From Blastocatellia bacterium (GTDB lineage Bacteria; Acidobacteriota; Blastocatellia; Pyrinomonadales; Pyrinomonadaceae): a DNA stretch of 64,000 nt. The position numbers and the translations under genes are program-made. Below are positions 26,915 through 35,886 of this stretch, in pieces. Under the pieces are notes generated by a model. That model saw only the letters and a program-made list of their open reading frames with translations, was not told the origin of the DNA and ran no database searches. Position 1 is the first letter of the stretch. Each line of letters starts with the position of its first letter. The DNA is taken from NCBI GenBank assembly GCA_003168335.1, contig PMSM01000010.1:62001-126000 (forward strand), in the 5' to 3' direction.

Positions 26915-26945
26915 CGGAGCGGGCGACGGGGATCGAACCCGGCCT
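26915..26945 (-). pseudogene. 3'-terminal tRNA fragment (T arm and acceptor)
   Basis: Read on the minus strand, this gives a T-arm GGGTTCGATCCC followed by a tRNA-like acceptor tail, CGTCGCCCGCTCC. No D-arm or anticodon arm precedes it, so it is not a functional tRNA. The 19 bases gcgacggggatcgaacccg (26923-26941) recur in the same orientation at 34895-34913. Confidence 0.7.
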
Positions 26946-27159
26946 TGAACGTGTGCGCCTATTACAGCGTATGCCGGAAACTTAACACTTGCTGTGAAGT
27001 TGCAGCCGTTGTGATTGCGCCTCTATGCGCCGAAATAGGCCAGTTTCAGTTAGGTTCCCCTGCGGTGATAGTTGCCCGGGTCTCCGTTGTTCAAGACGTT
27101 CAGCTAGAGGTCAAAGCCAGTTTAGCCAGCGTCTCGCTCGTCGCGAGTAAACAAATCTT

Positions 27160-30100
27160 CTAAGGCGCGATTCTCATAGTCGCAGAGTTGCTGACGTGGC
27201 CATGTGCTTTTACTGTGAGCGTACAGGTGCCGGGGAACAGTGTATCCGGCAACCTGAAGGTTACCTGGGCGAAGCCCGTGATGGGATCCAGACGGATGTC
27301 TGACGCCGCCACGTCATAGCTTAGGCTGTTACTATCGATCAGATTAACCACGACCGCAGCAGATGTTTCGCCAGGGTTCAGTTGCAGGTTAGCCACAAAC
27401 ACCATCACTCTGGTATTTCGATCGGGTGCGGGTCCGAAATTCCACCAGGTGGCGACACTCTGAACGTGGAAAGGATCTCGGAGCAGGAGCAATGCATCAA
27501 GCGCCGCCGCCTGGTTAGGATCAGGGCCTGATTGGTCCAGGATTAACAGCAGCGCCGGTTGATTCGTAACGACCTGCCCACCTGAAAGCGTGCCCGTGCT
27601 GCCAGAGAAGTTTGTGTCGCCGCTGTAGATTGCCGTGATGGTATGCGTGCCGGTAGTCAGGGTCGAGCTCGAGACCTGGGCTGTGCAGGTATTTCCTCCG
27701 CCCGCTACGCAGTTGATGGCGCCGCCCAGATTGTTGGCGCCATCCTTAAACTGCACTGTCCCGGTAGGTGTGCCCACACCGGCTGACACCGTTGCCGTAA
27801 AGGTCACATTCTGACCTATGTCCGACGGATTAATTGATGAAGAAAGCGCCGTTGTTGTCGCAGATCTCGCGATGGTGAATGACTGTGGCACATTCGCGGC
27901 CGCATTGTAGTTCGAATCACCGCCCTGCATTGCGGTAATCGTGCAGGACCCTCCACCCGTAAGGTGAACAGTGCTGCCTGAGACCGTGCAGTTCCCCAAT
28001 CCTGCGAAGCTCACCGCCAAGCCAGAGCTGGCCGTGGCGCTGACCCCAAAGTCCGGATCGCCAAACGTCTTGTTCACCAAAGCTCCGAAAGTAATTGTCT
28101 GACTTCCCTTGGCGATGTTGAAACTTTGCTGGACGTTTGGGGCTGCGTTGTAATTCGTACCGCCCCCCTGCGACGCAGTTACAGTGCACGAGCCTCCGCC
28201 GGTAAGGTGAACCGTGCTGCCTGAGACGGTGCAGTTCCCTAATGCTGCGAAGCTCACCGGCAAACCAGAGCTGGCCGTGGCGCTGACCCCAAAGTCCGGA
28301 TCGCCAAACGCCTTGTTCGCCAAAGGTCCGAAGGTGATCGTCTGATTTGACTTCTGATTGGTCAGACTGAAGGTGGCCGTAGACGAGATGCCGTTGGCCG
28401 TGGCCGCGACATTGTATGGACCACCCGCGGTGCCGTTAGCCGTGGGCGTGGCCGTCGCCTGGCCGCCGCCGTTGATGGTTGCATTGAAAGTCGTCACCCC
28501 ACCAGTGAAGGTTGCGGACGCACCGCTGCCAGGCGCCGTGAAGATAACCATTCCTGCGGCGACTGGTTCACTGAATGCACTGCTGACTGTGGCGACTAAG
28601 GGCGTACCAAACGCAGTCAGAATCGGCGTGCTCTGCGCGTTACCGCTGGTGGCTGAGATGGTAAAGCCGCGCGACTCGAACGCCCCGATGTCTACCGCGC
28701 CGACACGACTTACGCCGCGCTGGTCCGTGGCGGGAGCGCCGGTGCTGGTTCCGGCATTAATCGCCGGACTGCCGGGCAGCAGAGCCATTGTTTGCGTCGG
28801 GCCACCATAGTTACCCAGTGGCGCGAGTAGCGGATTTCCGCCAATCAAATTGTTGCCATTATCAGTGATCCCGGATACATCGCCGCCGATGTTGCCGCTC
28901 ACGATGCTGTTCTTCAGATTCACCGAGCCCGAACCGCTGTTCTGATAGACGGCCTCGGCCTGCCCGGTATTCTTTGAGATCGTGCTGTTGGTTACGTTAG
29001 TCACACTGCTGGATTCGCTGTAGATCGCCACCCCGGGTGAGTTCCCGACGTTAGTGTTGCCCGTTAGGGTGCTGTTAGTGATCGTGAAGGCGCCGCCCTG
29101 ATTGTACACCGCGGCGAAACCATCCGACTGGTTGCCGGAGAGGGTACTGTTGCTGAGGGCAACCGTGCCTGTGCTGCTATTGAAGATCGCCGACCCGCCA
29201 GCGCTCGTGTGGTTGTTGGAGAGCGTCAGACGGTTGAGCGTGAGCGCGCCAAGGTTTTCGATCGCCCCGCCGTTTGCTAAATTGTCGCCGTTGCTGATAG
29301 TCAGGCCCGAGATGTTCACCGTGCCGCTTTGAATATTGAAGATACGGAATCGTGGCGTCCCTCCCGCAGTGCTGCGCTGCACAGTCAGCAGGTTCGCTCC
29401 CGGCCCTTGGATCGTCAGGTTTTTGTTGATCGCCAGCTCAGCACTCGTCAGCGTGATCGGACTCACAACCTGAGTCATATCAAAGGCAATCGTCGCGCCG
29501 TCACACGCGTCGATGATCGCCTGGCGCAGGCTGCCCGCGCCGCTGTCGGCATTTGAGGTGACGACTGGATCGGTTACGCACGCGACCACTGTCGTCCCGG
29601 CAGGAGAGCTGTTGTTATCGGGGTTGGGATCAGACGTACTACTACTAACAGTTGCTTGATTGAAGTAGAAGGTGCCGTTCGACGCGCCCGGTGGTATGTG
29701 TCCTGTCAGGGTGAAGACCTGACCGCTGGTAACTGCCAGGCTCGGGTTCGTGCACGTCACCGTACCGCCCGCTCCTACGGCTGGATGACTCGCGCATGAC
29801 CAGCCTGCCGGCGAAAATACCGAAACGAAGGTCATGTCCCCCGGTAAGGTATCGTTCAAGGCGACGTTGGCTGCAGCGGCGGGTCCGCCGTTAGTTACAG
29901 TGATCGTATAGCGCACGTCTCGATCGGCAGGGGATGTGCCGGCGCTGGCGAGTTTTGTTACGCCAAGATCGGAAGTCGGTCCTATCACCAGGGTCGAAGC
30001 GGCAGAGGAGTCGTTCTCGTTGTCGGGGTCAAAGGCGCTGGTAGAAACCTGAGCCTGATTAGTAATGAAGGAACCCAGCGTGGCCCCTGGGTCAATATGG

Positions 30101-33100
30101 ACGACCAACGTGAAGACGGCACCGACGGTCAATGGCAGATTCGGGTTCGTGCACGTAAGTGTTCCGCCCGACCCGGGCGTAAGGCTATTGCACAACCAAC
30201 CGCCAGGCGAGGACAGCGAGACAAAGGTCACCCCTGCCGGCAGCGGGTCGGTCAACGTGGCGTTGGTGGCAACATTGGGCCCGTTGTTACTTACAGTGAT
30301 GGTGTAGGTCACGTTCGTGTCGGGGAGCGCAGAGTTGGGATTGGACGATTTGGTCACCCCAACATCGGCGCTCGACCCCGGTGGGCCGTAATTCACTTCG
30401 ACTGCGCCGATTTCCACGGTTCCATTGAGAATGCGAGCGAAGCCCGTGCCGCGCTGATCTGTGGCCAGAGCAATGTTGTTCTGATCTTTCGCCAAGGCAT
30501 TACTCCCGGCGTCAATAACCGGACTTCCATTCTGCGGAAGATGTGTAAGCGTCGGGCCGCCATTGTTAGCTAACGGAGCAAGGTCAGCACTTAAGGGAGT
30601 GCCAACCGTTCCGATTTTGTTTCCGTTGCTTCCGTTGCTGATGCCACTCAAGCCCGCATCAGTACCGATTAGGTTGTTGAAGGAGCTTAATGAATCGACT
30701 GTGCCGTTGACATCATCGTCGCTGTTCGCGAAAGACCTGGGAGGCCCGAGCTTCTGAAACACCGAGAAGTTTCCGGCTACGATTGTATTCCGCAGAATCA
30801 CCGTGCCTCCGGAACTGTAAAGTCCGCCACCAGTGCCCGGGTTGCCAAAAGGTCCGGGTGTCGGGGTCGTCGTCGTGTTGTCGCCATTGGCTCCCGTCTT
30901 ATTATTTGTGATGGTCGTATTAACTGAAGTTAGTGTGCCACCGGAATTGTAAACGCCACCGCCGTTTCCACCATTTCCCGAAGTGTCGGTGCCGCTGGCA
31001 TCGCCGCCATTGCCGGGTTGATTCCCGCTAATCGTGCTGTTGATTACATTCAGAGTGCCGGTGTTGTAGACCCCGCCGCCATCGCCGCCGTTGCCGCCAT
31101 TAAAGCCCGGGCCGCTGCTGTTTGCGCCGTTCGTAGTGTGATTATTGCTGATAGTGCTGTTCGTAATCGTCAGAGTCCCGGCATTGAGAATGCCGCCACC
31201 GGAACTTGCCAGCCCATTCGCGATCGTCAGGTTTGAGATCGAGAGATTCACTCCTGAATTGACATTCAAGATGCGGGTCACGTTGTTTCCGCTAATCGTC
31301 AGACCGGGCGATGTTGGTCCCTGAATTGTCAGATTCTTATCAATAACCAACTCGCTGCTGAGAGTAATCGGACTGGTGACGTTAAAAGTAATCGTTGCGC
31401 CGGGACAGGCGTCGAGGATTGCCTGGCGTAATGAACCCGCACCACTGTTACCGTTGGCGGTCACTACAATTGAGTTGGCACATATCGGCGTCAGCGTGGC
31501 ATCGTTCGACGCGCCGGTATCGGGGTCATCAGTGACCACGTTTGAGAAGTTGCCGCCGGAAACAGTTCCCTGGGTCGAGACGTTCGTCCCGCCACCATAT
31601 GGACTGTTAACCGTCACTGAGAAAGTGATCGTCACGCTCTTCGCAACTCGCAGAGTGCCGACAGCGACACAAACGTGAGTGCTGGTTGTCGTGCAGGCAG
31701 GGTCTGGCGTTGGGGTTAGAGGCTTCGAGTTTCGAGTTCCAGCTTTCAGATTGCGCGCGTGATTTAATTTCTGGAACCCTGACTCCTGACTCCCGACTCC
31801 CGTTTTCTCATTTGCTCCAAGCGAGAGGAAATGCGGTCCTGCATGACTAACGCCTCTGGCATACCGTGCCTGATTTTGGCCCGGCAGCCGGCGCTCGCCA
31901 ACAGTCAGATAGCCGTACATCAAGTTGTCCCGATCTTTCTGAGCGTAGGTATCGTTGAGACCGAGCTTGTGACCGATCTCATGCTCGATGGCCGTGAGCA
32001 GATCGATGTGACCCGCCGGCGCGCTCCAGGGATCGGCATAAAGGCGAGTGGACGAAACCGCATGAGCAAAGCTCAAGCTAGACGGGGTCTTCGAATCAAT
32101 GAACCAGCCTTTGCGCTGGGCATCGCGACTGACCAGAATGTGATTACTTGCTGCCTCGCCGAGATATTTACCTGCGAGATCGGCGACCTCGAACTTGATC
32201 TGACTCAACGTGGCGATTTGTTTCTGAGTCAAACCCGCCGCCGACCAGCGTTCAATCGCTACTGCGACCGCATCGTTTAGTTGGTTCTCAGTAAGCGAGA
32301 GCGAAATGGAGTTGCTTGCGTTGCTTGCGTGTCTTGCGTCGCGACCATCGCGGTTCGCAGATGGAAACGCGGATGCCGTCAACGGAAGCATAAAATTCGA
32401 TAACAAGGAAGGCGAACCTACCGCTGACAGGACGCCACCCTCGGCAAACATTAGCGGCCCCACGCTGATGATGAGGTTGTACGTCGCTCCTGTGCCCTGA
32501 CAGCCGTTCTGATCGGTCGCCGTAACGTTGATCGGGTAAGTTCCCGCCGACCCAGTCGCCGGGGTGCCGTCAAGAACGCCGGTGTCGGCATGGAACGTAA
32601 GACCGCTAGGCAGCGGGCCGGTCTCCGACCACGTGATAGTGCCGACACCACCCGTCTGCGAGAACTGTTCACTGAACGTGACGTTCCCTTGGCCCGTGCT
32701 GTTCGCCGGATTCGTAACGGTAATCGTCTGGCAACTAGTCACCAAATTGTAAGTCGCGCCCGTGCCAGTGCACCCGTTGCTGTCAGTTACCGTGACGACG
32801 ATCGGGAAGGTTCCCGCTTGTGTCGGCGTGCCGAAAAGCAATCCAGCGGACGACAGAGTAAGACCAACCGGTAACGTACTTGCCGTCGTGAATGTGGCAC
32901 TGCCTTGTGCGCCCGTCTGCGTGAAATTTTCGCTGAAGGGCGAACCAAGGGTGCCGCTGTTGTTTGCAGGATTGTTAACGCCGACCGTTTGGCAGCCGAT
33001 TACCAGGGTGTAGGGCGCACCGGTGCCGGTGCAGCCGTTCGCGTCCGTGACGGTGACTACGATCGGAAAGGTTCCCGTCTGCGTCGGCGTGCCCGAGAGA

Positions 33101-34242
33101 ACGCCTGCGCTTGAGAGCGAGAGACCCGTCGGCAATGTACTCGCTGTCGTAAACGTGGGCGTGCCAATCGCGCCGCTCTGCGCAAAGTTCTGACTGAACA
33201 CCGAACTAACCGTGCCCGTCGTGCTCACCGGATTAGTGACGGTTATGGTCTGGCAGCCGATTACCAGGGTGTAGGTCGCACCGGTGCCGGTGCAGCCGTT
33301 CGCGTCCGTGACGGTGACTACGATCGGAAAGCTGCCCGTCTGCGTCGGCGTGCCCGAGAGGACGCCTGCGGTTGTGAGCGAGAGACCCGTCGGTAATGTA
33401 CTCGCTGTCGTAAACGTGGGCGTGCCAATCGCGCCGCCCTGCGTGAAGTTCTGACTGAACACCGAGCTAACCGTGCCCGTGGTGCTCACCGGATTAGTGA
33501 CGGTTATGGTCTGGCACGCAATAGCGATTGTGACGGTCGCTGTATCGTTCGGCAGTTGTCCGTTTGTCGCCGTGTAAGTGAAAGTGTCCGCGCCCGTGAA
33601 GTTGTTTGCCGGCGTATTATAGGTGAAGCTGCCATCGGAGTTCAGCGTGACTGTCCCACCCTGACTTGTCGAACCATTGTTAATAGGCACTGCAGTTGGC
33701 GCGGGTATCCCGGTATCGTTAGCTAATACACCCTGAGCGGCCGCGACGTTCAGTGGACTGTTCGGCGTGCCATTGTAACTATCGGGAAAAGCGAGCGGAG
33801 ACATCTTCACGGAACCGCCGACCACAGTGGTGTTCGCGTCAACATCATCATTGAACTGCACACCCGTCGCATCTGCCGTACCGGTGTTAGAGATTGTTGC
33901 CGTGTAATGGATGGTATCGCCCGGATTGGCAACAGCTGGATCAGTGGTGGGACGGTTGTCTGTCAGCGTCGCGCCGATAATGGGTGAACCCGTTGCCGGC
34001 ACCGGCTCGAAGAGATTGTTTGCTGCCCCGTTCTTCGCGGTTCGATGAGCCAACTGGCCGTCGCTGACCTTTGATCTCTGATAGCTGAGCTCTGACGACC
34101 TCTGGAGTCCGCGCGTCGCTGCTGCCATCTGCGCGAACGGCATAATCAGAATCGCGAAACAACACAGGGCTGAGGTAAAGGCTCTATAGTTGGAGCGCGG
34201 CGGCTGGGGCCGAACCAGAGTCAGGTGGCTCATTTGTTTCAT
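27160..34242 (-). CDS. Giant multidomain surface protein with internal metalloprotease motif
   Basis: A 2360-aa secreted protein. A signal segment lies at residues about 22-42. A DUF11-like and a cadherin-like domain follow (about 85-240), then five or so Ig-like putative-sugar-binding repeats (CQTITVTNP type, about 240-590). A metzincin-like domain has HEIGHKLGLND (His754, Glu755, His758, Asp764) and a following NLMYGYL. Next come a CARDB/DUF11 stretch, a right-handed beta-helix (about 920-1290), two DUF11 repeats, a second beta-helix (about 1560-1850), two MBG-type repeats and a Big_3 Ig-like domain near 2130-2230. No sortase or PEP-CTERM anchor is seen. It is probably an adhesin or matrix protein with a protease module. 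DNA repeats of 261 and 243 bp show recent internal duplication. Confidence 0.88.
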   Translation of the reverse strand: MKQMSHLTLVRPQPPRSNYRAFTSALCCFAILIMPFAQMAAATRGLQRSSELSYQRSKVSDGQLAHRTAKNGAANNLFEPVPATGSPIIGATLTDNRPTTDPAVANPGDTIHYTATISNTGTADATGVQFNDDVDANTTVVGGSVKMSPLAFPDSYNGTPNSPLNVAAAQGVLANDTGIPAPTAVPINNGSTSQGGTVTLNSDGSFTYNTPANNFTGADTFTYTATNGQLPNDTATVTIAIACQTITVTNPVSTTGTVSSVFSQNFTQGGAIGTPTFTTASTLPTGLSLTTAGVLSGTPTQTGSFPIVVTVTDANGCTGTGATYTLVIGCQTITVTNPVSTTGTVSSVFSQNFAQSGAIGTPTFTTASTLPTGLSLSSAGVLSGTPTQTGTFPIVVTVTDANGCTGTGAPYTLVIGCQTVGVNNPANNSGTLGSPFSENFTQTGAQGSATFTTASTLPVGLTLSSAGLLFGTPTQAGTFPIVVTVTDSNGCTGTGATYNLVTSCQTITVTNPANSTGQGNVTFSEQFSQTGGVGTITWSETGPLPSGLTFHADTGVLDGTPATGSAGTYPINVTATDQNGCQGTGATYNLIISVGPLMFAEGGVLSAVGSPSLLSNFMLPLTASAFPSANRDGRDARHASNASNSISLSLTENQLNDAVAVAIERWSAAGLTQKQIATLSQIKFEVADLAGKYLGEAASNHILVSRDAQRKGWFIDSKTPSSLSFAHAVSSTRLYADPWSAPAGHIDLLTAIEHEIGHKLGLNDTYAQKDRDNLMYGYLTVGERRLPGQNQARYARGVSHAGPHFLSLGANEKTGVGSQESGFQKLNHARNLKAGTRNSKPLTPTPDPACTTTSTHVCVAVGTLRVAKSVTITFSVTVNSPYGGGTNVSTQGTVSGGNFSNVVTDDPDTGASNDATLTPICANSIVVTANGNSGAGSLRQAILDACPGATITFNVTSPITLSSELVIDKNLTIQGPTSPGLTISGNNVTRILNVNSGVNLSISNLTIANGLASSGGGILNAGTLTITNSTISNNHTTNGANSSGPGFNGGNGGDGGGVYNTGTLNVINSTISGNQPGNGGDASGTDTSGNGGNGGGVYNSGGTLTSVNTTITNNKTGANGDNTTTTPTPGPFGNPGTGGGLYSSGGTVILRNTIVAGNFSVFQKLGPPRSFANSDDDVNGTVDSLSSFNNLIGTDAGLSGISNGSNGNKIGTVGTPLSADLAPLANNGGPTLTHLPQNGSPVIDAGSNALAKDQNNIALATDQRGTGFARILNGTVEIGAVEVNYGPPGSSADVGVTKSSNPNSALPDTNVTYTITVSNNGPNVATNATLTDPLPAGVTFVSLSSPGGWLCNSLTPGSGGTLTCTNPNLPLTVGAVFTLVVHIDPGATLGSFITNQAQVSTSAFDPDNENDSSAASTLVIGPTSDLGVTKLASAGTSPADRDVRYTITVTNGGPAAAANVALNDTLPGDMTFVSVFSPAGWSCASHPAVGAGGTVTCTNPSLAVTSGQVFTLTGHIPPGASNGTFYFNQATVSSSTSDPNPDNNSSPAGTTVVACVTDPVVTSNADSGAGSLRQAIIDACDGATIAFDMTQVVSPITLTSAELAINKNLTIQGPGANLLTVQRSTAGGTPRFRIFNIQSGTVNISGLTISNGDNLANGGAIENLGALTLNRLTLSNNHTSAGGSAIFNSSTGTVALSNSTLSGNQSDGFAAVYNQGGAFTITNSTLTGNTNVGNSPGVAIYSESSSVTNVTNSTISKNTGQAEAVYQNSGSGSVNLKNSIVSGNIGGDVSGITDNGNNLIGGNPLLAPLGNYGGPTQTMALLPGSPAINAGTSTGAPATDQRGVSRVGAVDIGAFESRGFTISATSGNAQSTPILTAFGTPLVATVSSAFSEPVAAGMVIFTAPGSGASATFTGGVTTFNATINGGGQATATPTANGTAGGPYNVAATANGISSTATFSLTNQKSNQTITFGPLANKAFGDPDFGVSATASSGLPVSFAALGNCTVSGSTVHLTGGGSCTVTASQGGGTNYNAAPNVQQSFNIAKGSQTITFGALVNKTFGDPDFGVSATASSGLAVSFAGLGNCTVSGSTVHLTGGGSCTITAMQGGDSNYNAAANVPQSFTIARSATTTALSSSINPSDIGQNVTFTATVSAGVGTPTGTVQFKDGANNLGGAINCVAGGGNTCTAQVSSSTLTTGTHTITAIYSGDTNFSGSTGTLSGGQVVTNQPALLLILDQSGPDPNQAAALDALLLLRDPFHVQSVATWWNFGPAPDRNTRVMVFVANLQLNPGETSAAVVVNLIDSNSLSYDVAASDIRLDPITGFAQVTFRLPDTLFPGTCTLTVKAHGHVSNSATMRIAP
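27880..28350 (-). repeat. Two MBG-domain repeat units, 243-bp period
   Basis: Two consecutive segments encoding QTITFG..KxFGDPDFGVSA and GSTVHLTGGGSCT match closely at the DNA level with a spacing of 243 bases (81 residues). They lie near the 3' end of the giant surface-protein gene and represent an in-frame tandem duplication. Confidence 0.75.
31720..31802. repeat. Dispersed-repeat-like insertion translated in frame
   Basis: The segment reads as short phrases cctgactcctgactcccgac and ttcgagtttcgagttccag, which resemble the gagtcaggagtcag-type repeats of many bacterial genomes. It falls directly between the metalloprotease-like part and the next domain of the giant protein, where it gives a low-complexity linker (GVGSQESGFQKL). 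Confidence 0.6.
32991..33512 (-). repeat. Two near-identical 261-bp tandem units
   Basis: Units 32991-33251 and 33252-33512 both begin ggcagccgattaccagggtg and differ at only a few positions. Each encodes one 87-residue Ig-like repeat. A more diverged unit precedes them at about 32733-32990. The high identity implies recent duplication or gene conversion. Confidence 0.85.
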
Positions 34243-34509
34243 TTTGATTTCTTCTTAAGCAACGAATTAAGCGGAACACGGGCGAGTTCTTGCCTTTTGC
34301 GTTCTAAATGTGATGCAGCACGCGCGGTCGAAAAATGCTGGGTGATTCGATAGTCCACAACGGCGCGCGGAACTGACGGTAACGGGGGGTTCAGATTCAG
34401 ACTCCTAATCTTAGTCGGAGCAAAACGATCGCCGGATGGGGCAAGTCTTCGGATTTCAATTATGGTATTACCACAGGCCAAATTTGTCTGTACAGACGGC
34501 AGCAAGCAA

Positions 34510-34668
34510 TTAACTCGCGAGAAACTCTCTCAACTCACCTTCAACCGGCAACGCCGTACGTCCACCTAACGATCGACACTTCAATGCCGCCACCGCGTTG
34601 GCGAGTTTCATACACGTCTCCAGATCATCGCCGCGCAGCATTCCATAGATGAACCCGCCGTGAAACGC
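34510..34668 (-). pseudogene. PfkB-family carbohydrate kinase, C-terminal remnant
   Basis: The minus strand translates to 52 residues reading AFHGGFIYGML, then LANAVAALKCRSLGGRTALP, and a natural stop (TAA at 34512-34510). This is the conserved C-terminal end of PfkB/ribokinase-type kinases, beginning just at the catalytic GAGDxFxG loop. The residues before AFHGG (FCLS) no longer match GAGD, and no upstream kinase sequence is present. The rest of the gene has been lost. It is too short to be functional. Confidence 0.75.
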
Positions 34669-34890
34669 TGAGAGGCAAAACTTGCGCGCAAAAAAAAGAA
34701 CGAGCCGTAAGTTTAAAGAAGTAGCTTCTCGCTCGCGATTGGTTCACGCCGGAGAGTATAAAAGAAGAGCCGTCCATTCTCAAGCGTTTATGTACCCGGG
34801 AGCACTTAGCGGAGACGATGGTTGGCATTGGTCAATCAACGGCCCATGTGCAAACGTTGGAATCGAGAAGGCAATTTCTTGAAATTTGAA

Positions 34891-34931
34891 GAGAGCGACG
34901 GGGATCGAACCCGCAACATCCAGCTTGGGAA
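34891..34931 (-). pseudogene. 3' half of a tRNA-Gly(CCC)-like gene
   Basis: The minus strand reads anticodon loop TTCCCAA, stem GCTGG, a short variable region, T-arm GCGGGTTCGATCCCCGT and acceptor CGCTCTC. The match begins exactly in the anticodon loop; the 5' half and D-arm are replaced by AT-rich sequence. This is the shape left when a tyrosine integrase recombines in the anticodon loop of a tRNA gene. Confidence 0.75.
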
Positions 34932-35157
34932 TTAAAATTACCGCTCTTTTATTTTCACAACTTACAAAACCGCTTATGAAAAATGCATGAGCATGGTCCG
35001 CATACCGTGCATGCAGTGCCTGACTTGCGTCGCTGGGGGACGTTTGGGGGACGGTTTTGTCGCGTGAGATTTTCGATCGAATCGCAGGCCTGACTCAAGT
35101 GCCCTTAGCGGCGCTTTGTGATAAGGTGAAATCCTCAATGCTTAACCATTCGCGCCG

Positions 35158-35886
35158 ATGAAGTTTTTTTATTTTAAGAGCCAGCGTAAGCTCCAGTCAG
35201 TCATTGGAGGCAGAGTGTGGCGAGGCGGGCTGGTGGCCGCCGGTACTCTCGCGGGCTTGTTCTCGCTGACAGTCTGCGCACAGCAGGCTGATCAAGGGAC
35301 GCCGGTCGTGGTGCAGCCTGGTGCGCCGGGCCAGCCGACCCGAACACTGCCGTCATCGACCCGGGCCATGTTGCCGCCACGTTCGCCAAAGGATGCGGAG
35401 TTCATGCAGGGAATGATCATGCACCACGCGCAAGCAGTGGAAATGACGGCACTCATCGAATCAAGCACTCAGAACAAGGAACTGCGGTTGCTCGGCGCGC
35501 GCATCAGCCACTCGCAGTCGGAAGAAATAAGATTTATGAAGCGGTGGTTGACAGCGAGGGGAGAGCCGAATTCGCTGGCGATGCCGGAAATGCCAGGCAT
35601 GGATATGTCTAAGCAACCGATGCTGATGCCCGGAATGCTTACGCCAAAGCAGATGGAAGCTCTCGAAAAAGCAAAGGGCGCGGAGTTCGACCAACTGTTT
35701 TTGACCGGGATGATTCAACACCACAACGGCGCCTTGATTATGGTAAAAGACTTGTTCGACACTGCGGGTTCGGGGCAGGATGCCGAACTGTTCAACTTCG
35801 CGACGGATGTCGACAGCGGCCAACGGGCCGAGATTCGGATCATGCAGAATATGTTGAGGGGAAAACCTTTGGAGGAGAAACGATGA
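35158..35886 (+). CDS. DUF305 secreted protein
   Basis: A 242-aa protein with an N-terminal signal or anchor (GGLVAAGTLAGLFSLTVCAQ). It carries the two His-pair motifs of DUF305, MQGMIMHHAQAVEM and LTGMIQHHNGALIM. DUF305 is a ferritin-like four-helix fold, often linked with copper or metal handling. A Met-rich insertion (MPEMPGMDMSKQPMLMPGML) separates the halves and could bind soft metals. It overlaps the next gene by four bases (ATGA), so the two are cotranslated. The ribosome-binding site of this gene is weak. The biochemical role of DUF305 is not established, so metal binding is inferred. Confidence 0.9.
   Translation: MKFFYFKSQRKLQSVIGGRVWRGGLVAAGTLAGLFSLTVCAQQADQGTPVVVQPGAPGQPTRTLPSSTRAMLPPRSPKDAEFMQGMIMHHAQAVEMTALIESSTQNKELRLLGARISHSQSEEIRFMKRWLTARGEPNSLAMPEMPGMDMSKQPMLMPGMLTPKQMEALEKAKGAEFDQLFLTGMIQHHNGALIMVKDLFDTAGSGQDAELFNFATDVDSGQRAEIRIMQNMLRGKPLEEKR

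Larger units (their letters stand above)
34243..35157. other. Composite scar region between surface protein and DUF305 gene
   Basis: The 915 bases hold no intact gene. In order: a leader for the giant gene (34243-34509), a truncated PfkB kinase 3' end (34510-34668), an unassigned stretch, a 3' half of a tRNA-Gly (34891-34931), a low-GC segment, paired tgggggacg repeats (35034-35053) and a partial REP copy (35081-35094). The mixture looks like a decayed integration site. Confidence 0.65.

Noticed and set aside
26915-26945. Functional tRNA gene
   Set aside because: Only the T arm and acceptor tail are present; no anticodon arm or D arm can be folded upstream.
26882-27163. 93-aa plus-strand frame after the cyclodeaminase-family gene
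   Set aside because: It runs across the tRNA fragment, has no ribosome-binding site and no recognisable pattern.
28358-28810. Plus-strand frames opposite the giant surface-protein gene
   Set aside because: They are antisense to repeated, compositionally biased coding DNA and show no independent family motifs.
34239-34505. 88-aa frame upstream of the giant gene
   Set aside because: It covers the leader of the giant gene, overlaps its start, has no domain and is strongly basic without a signal.
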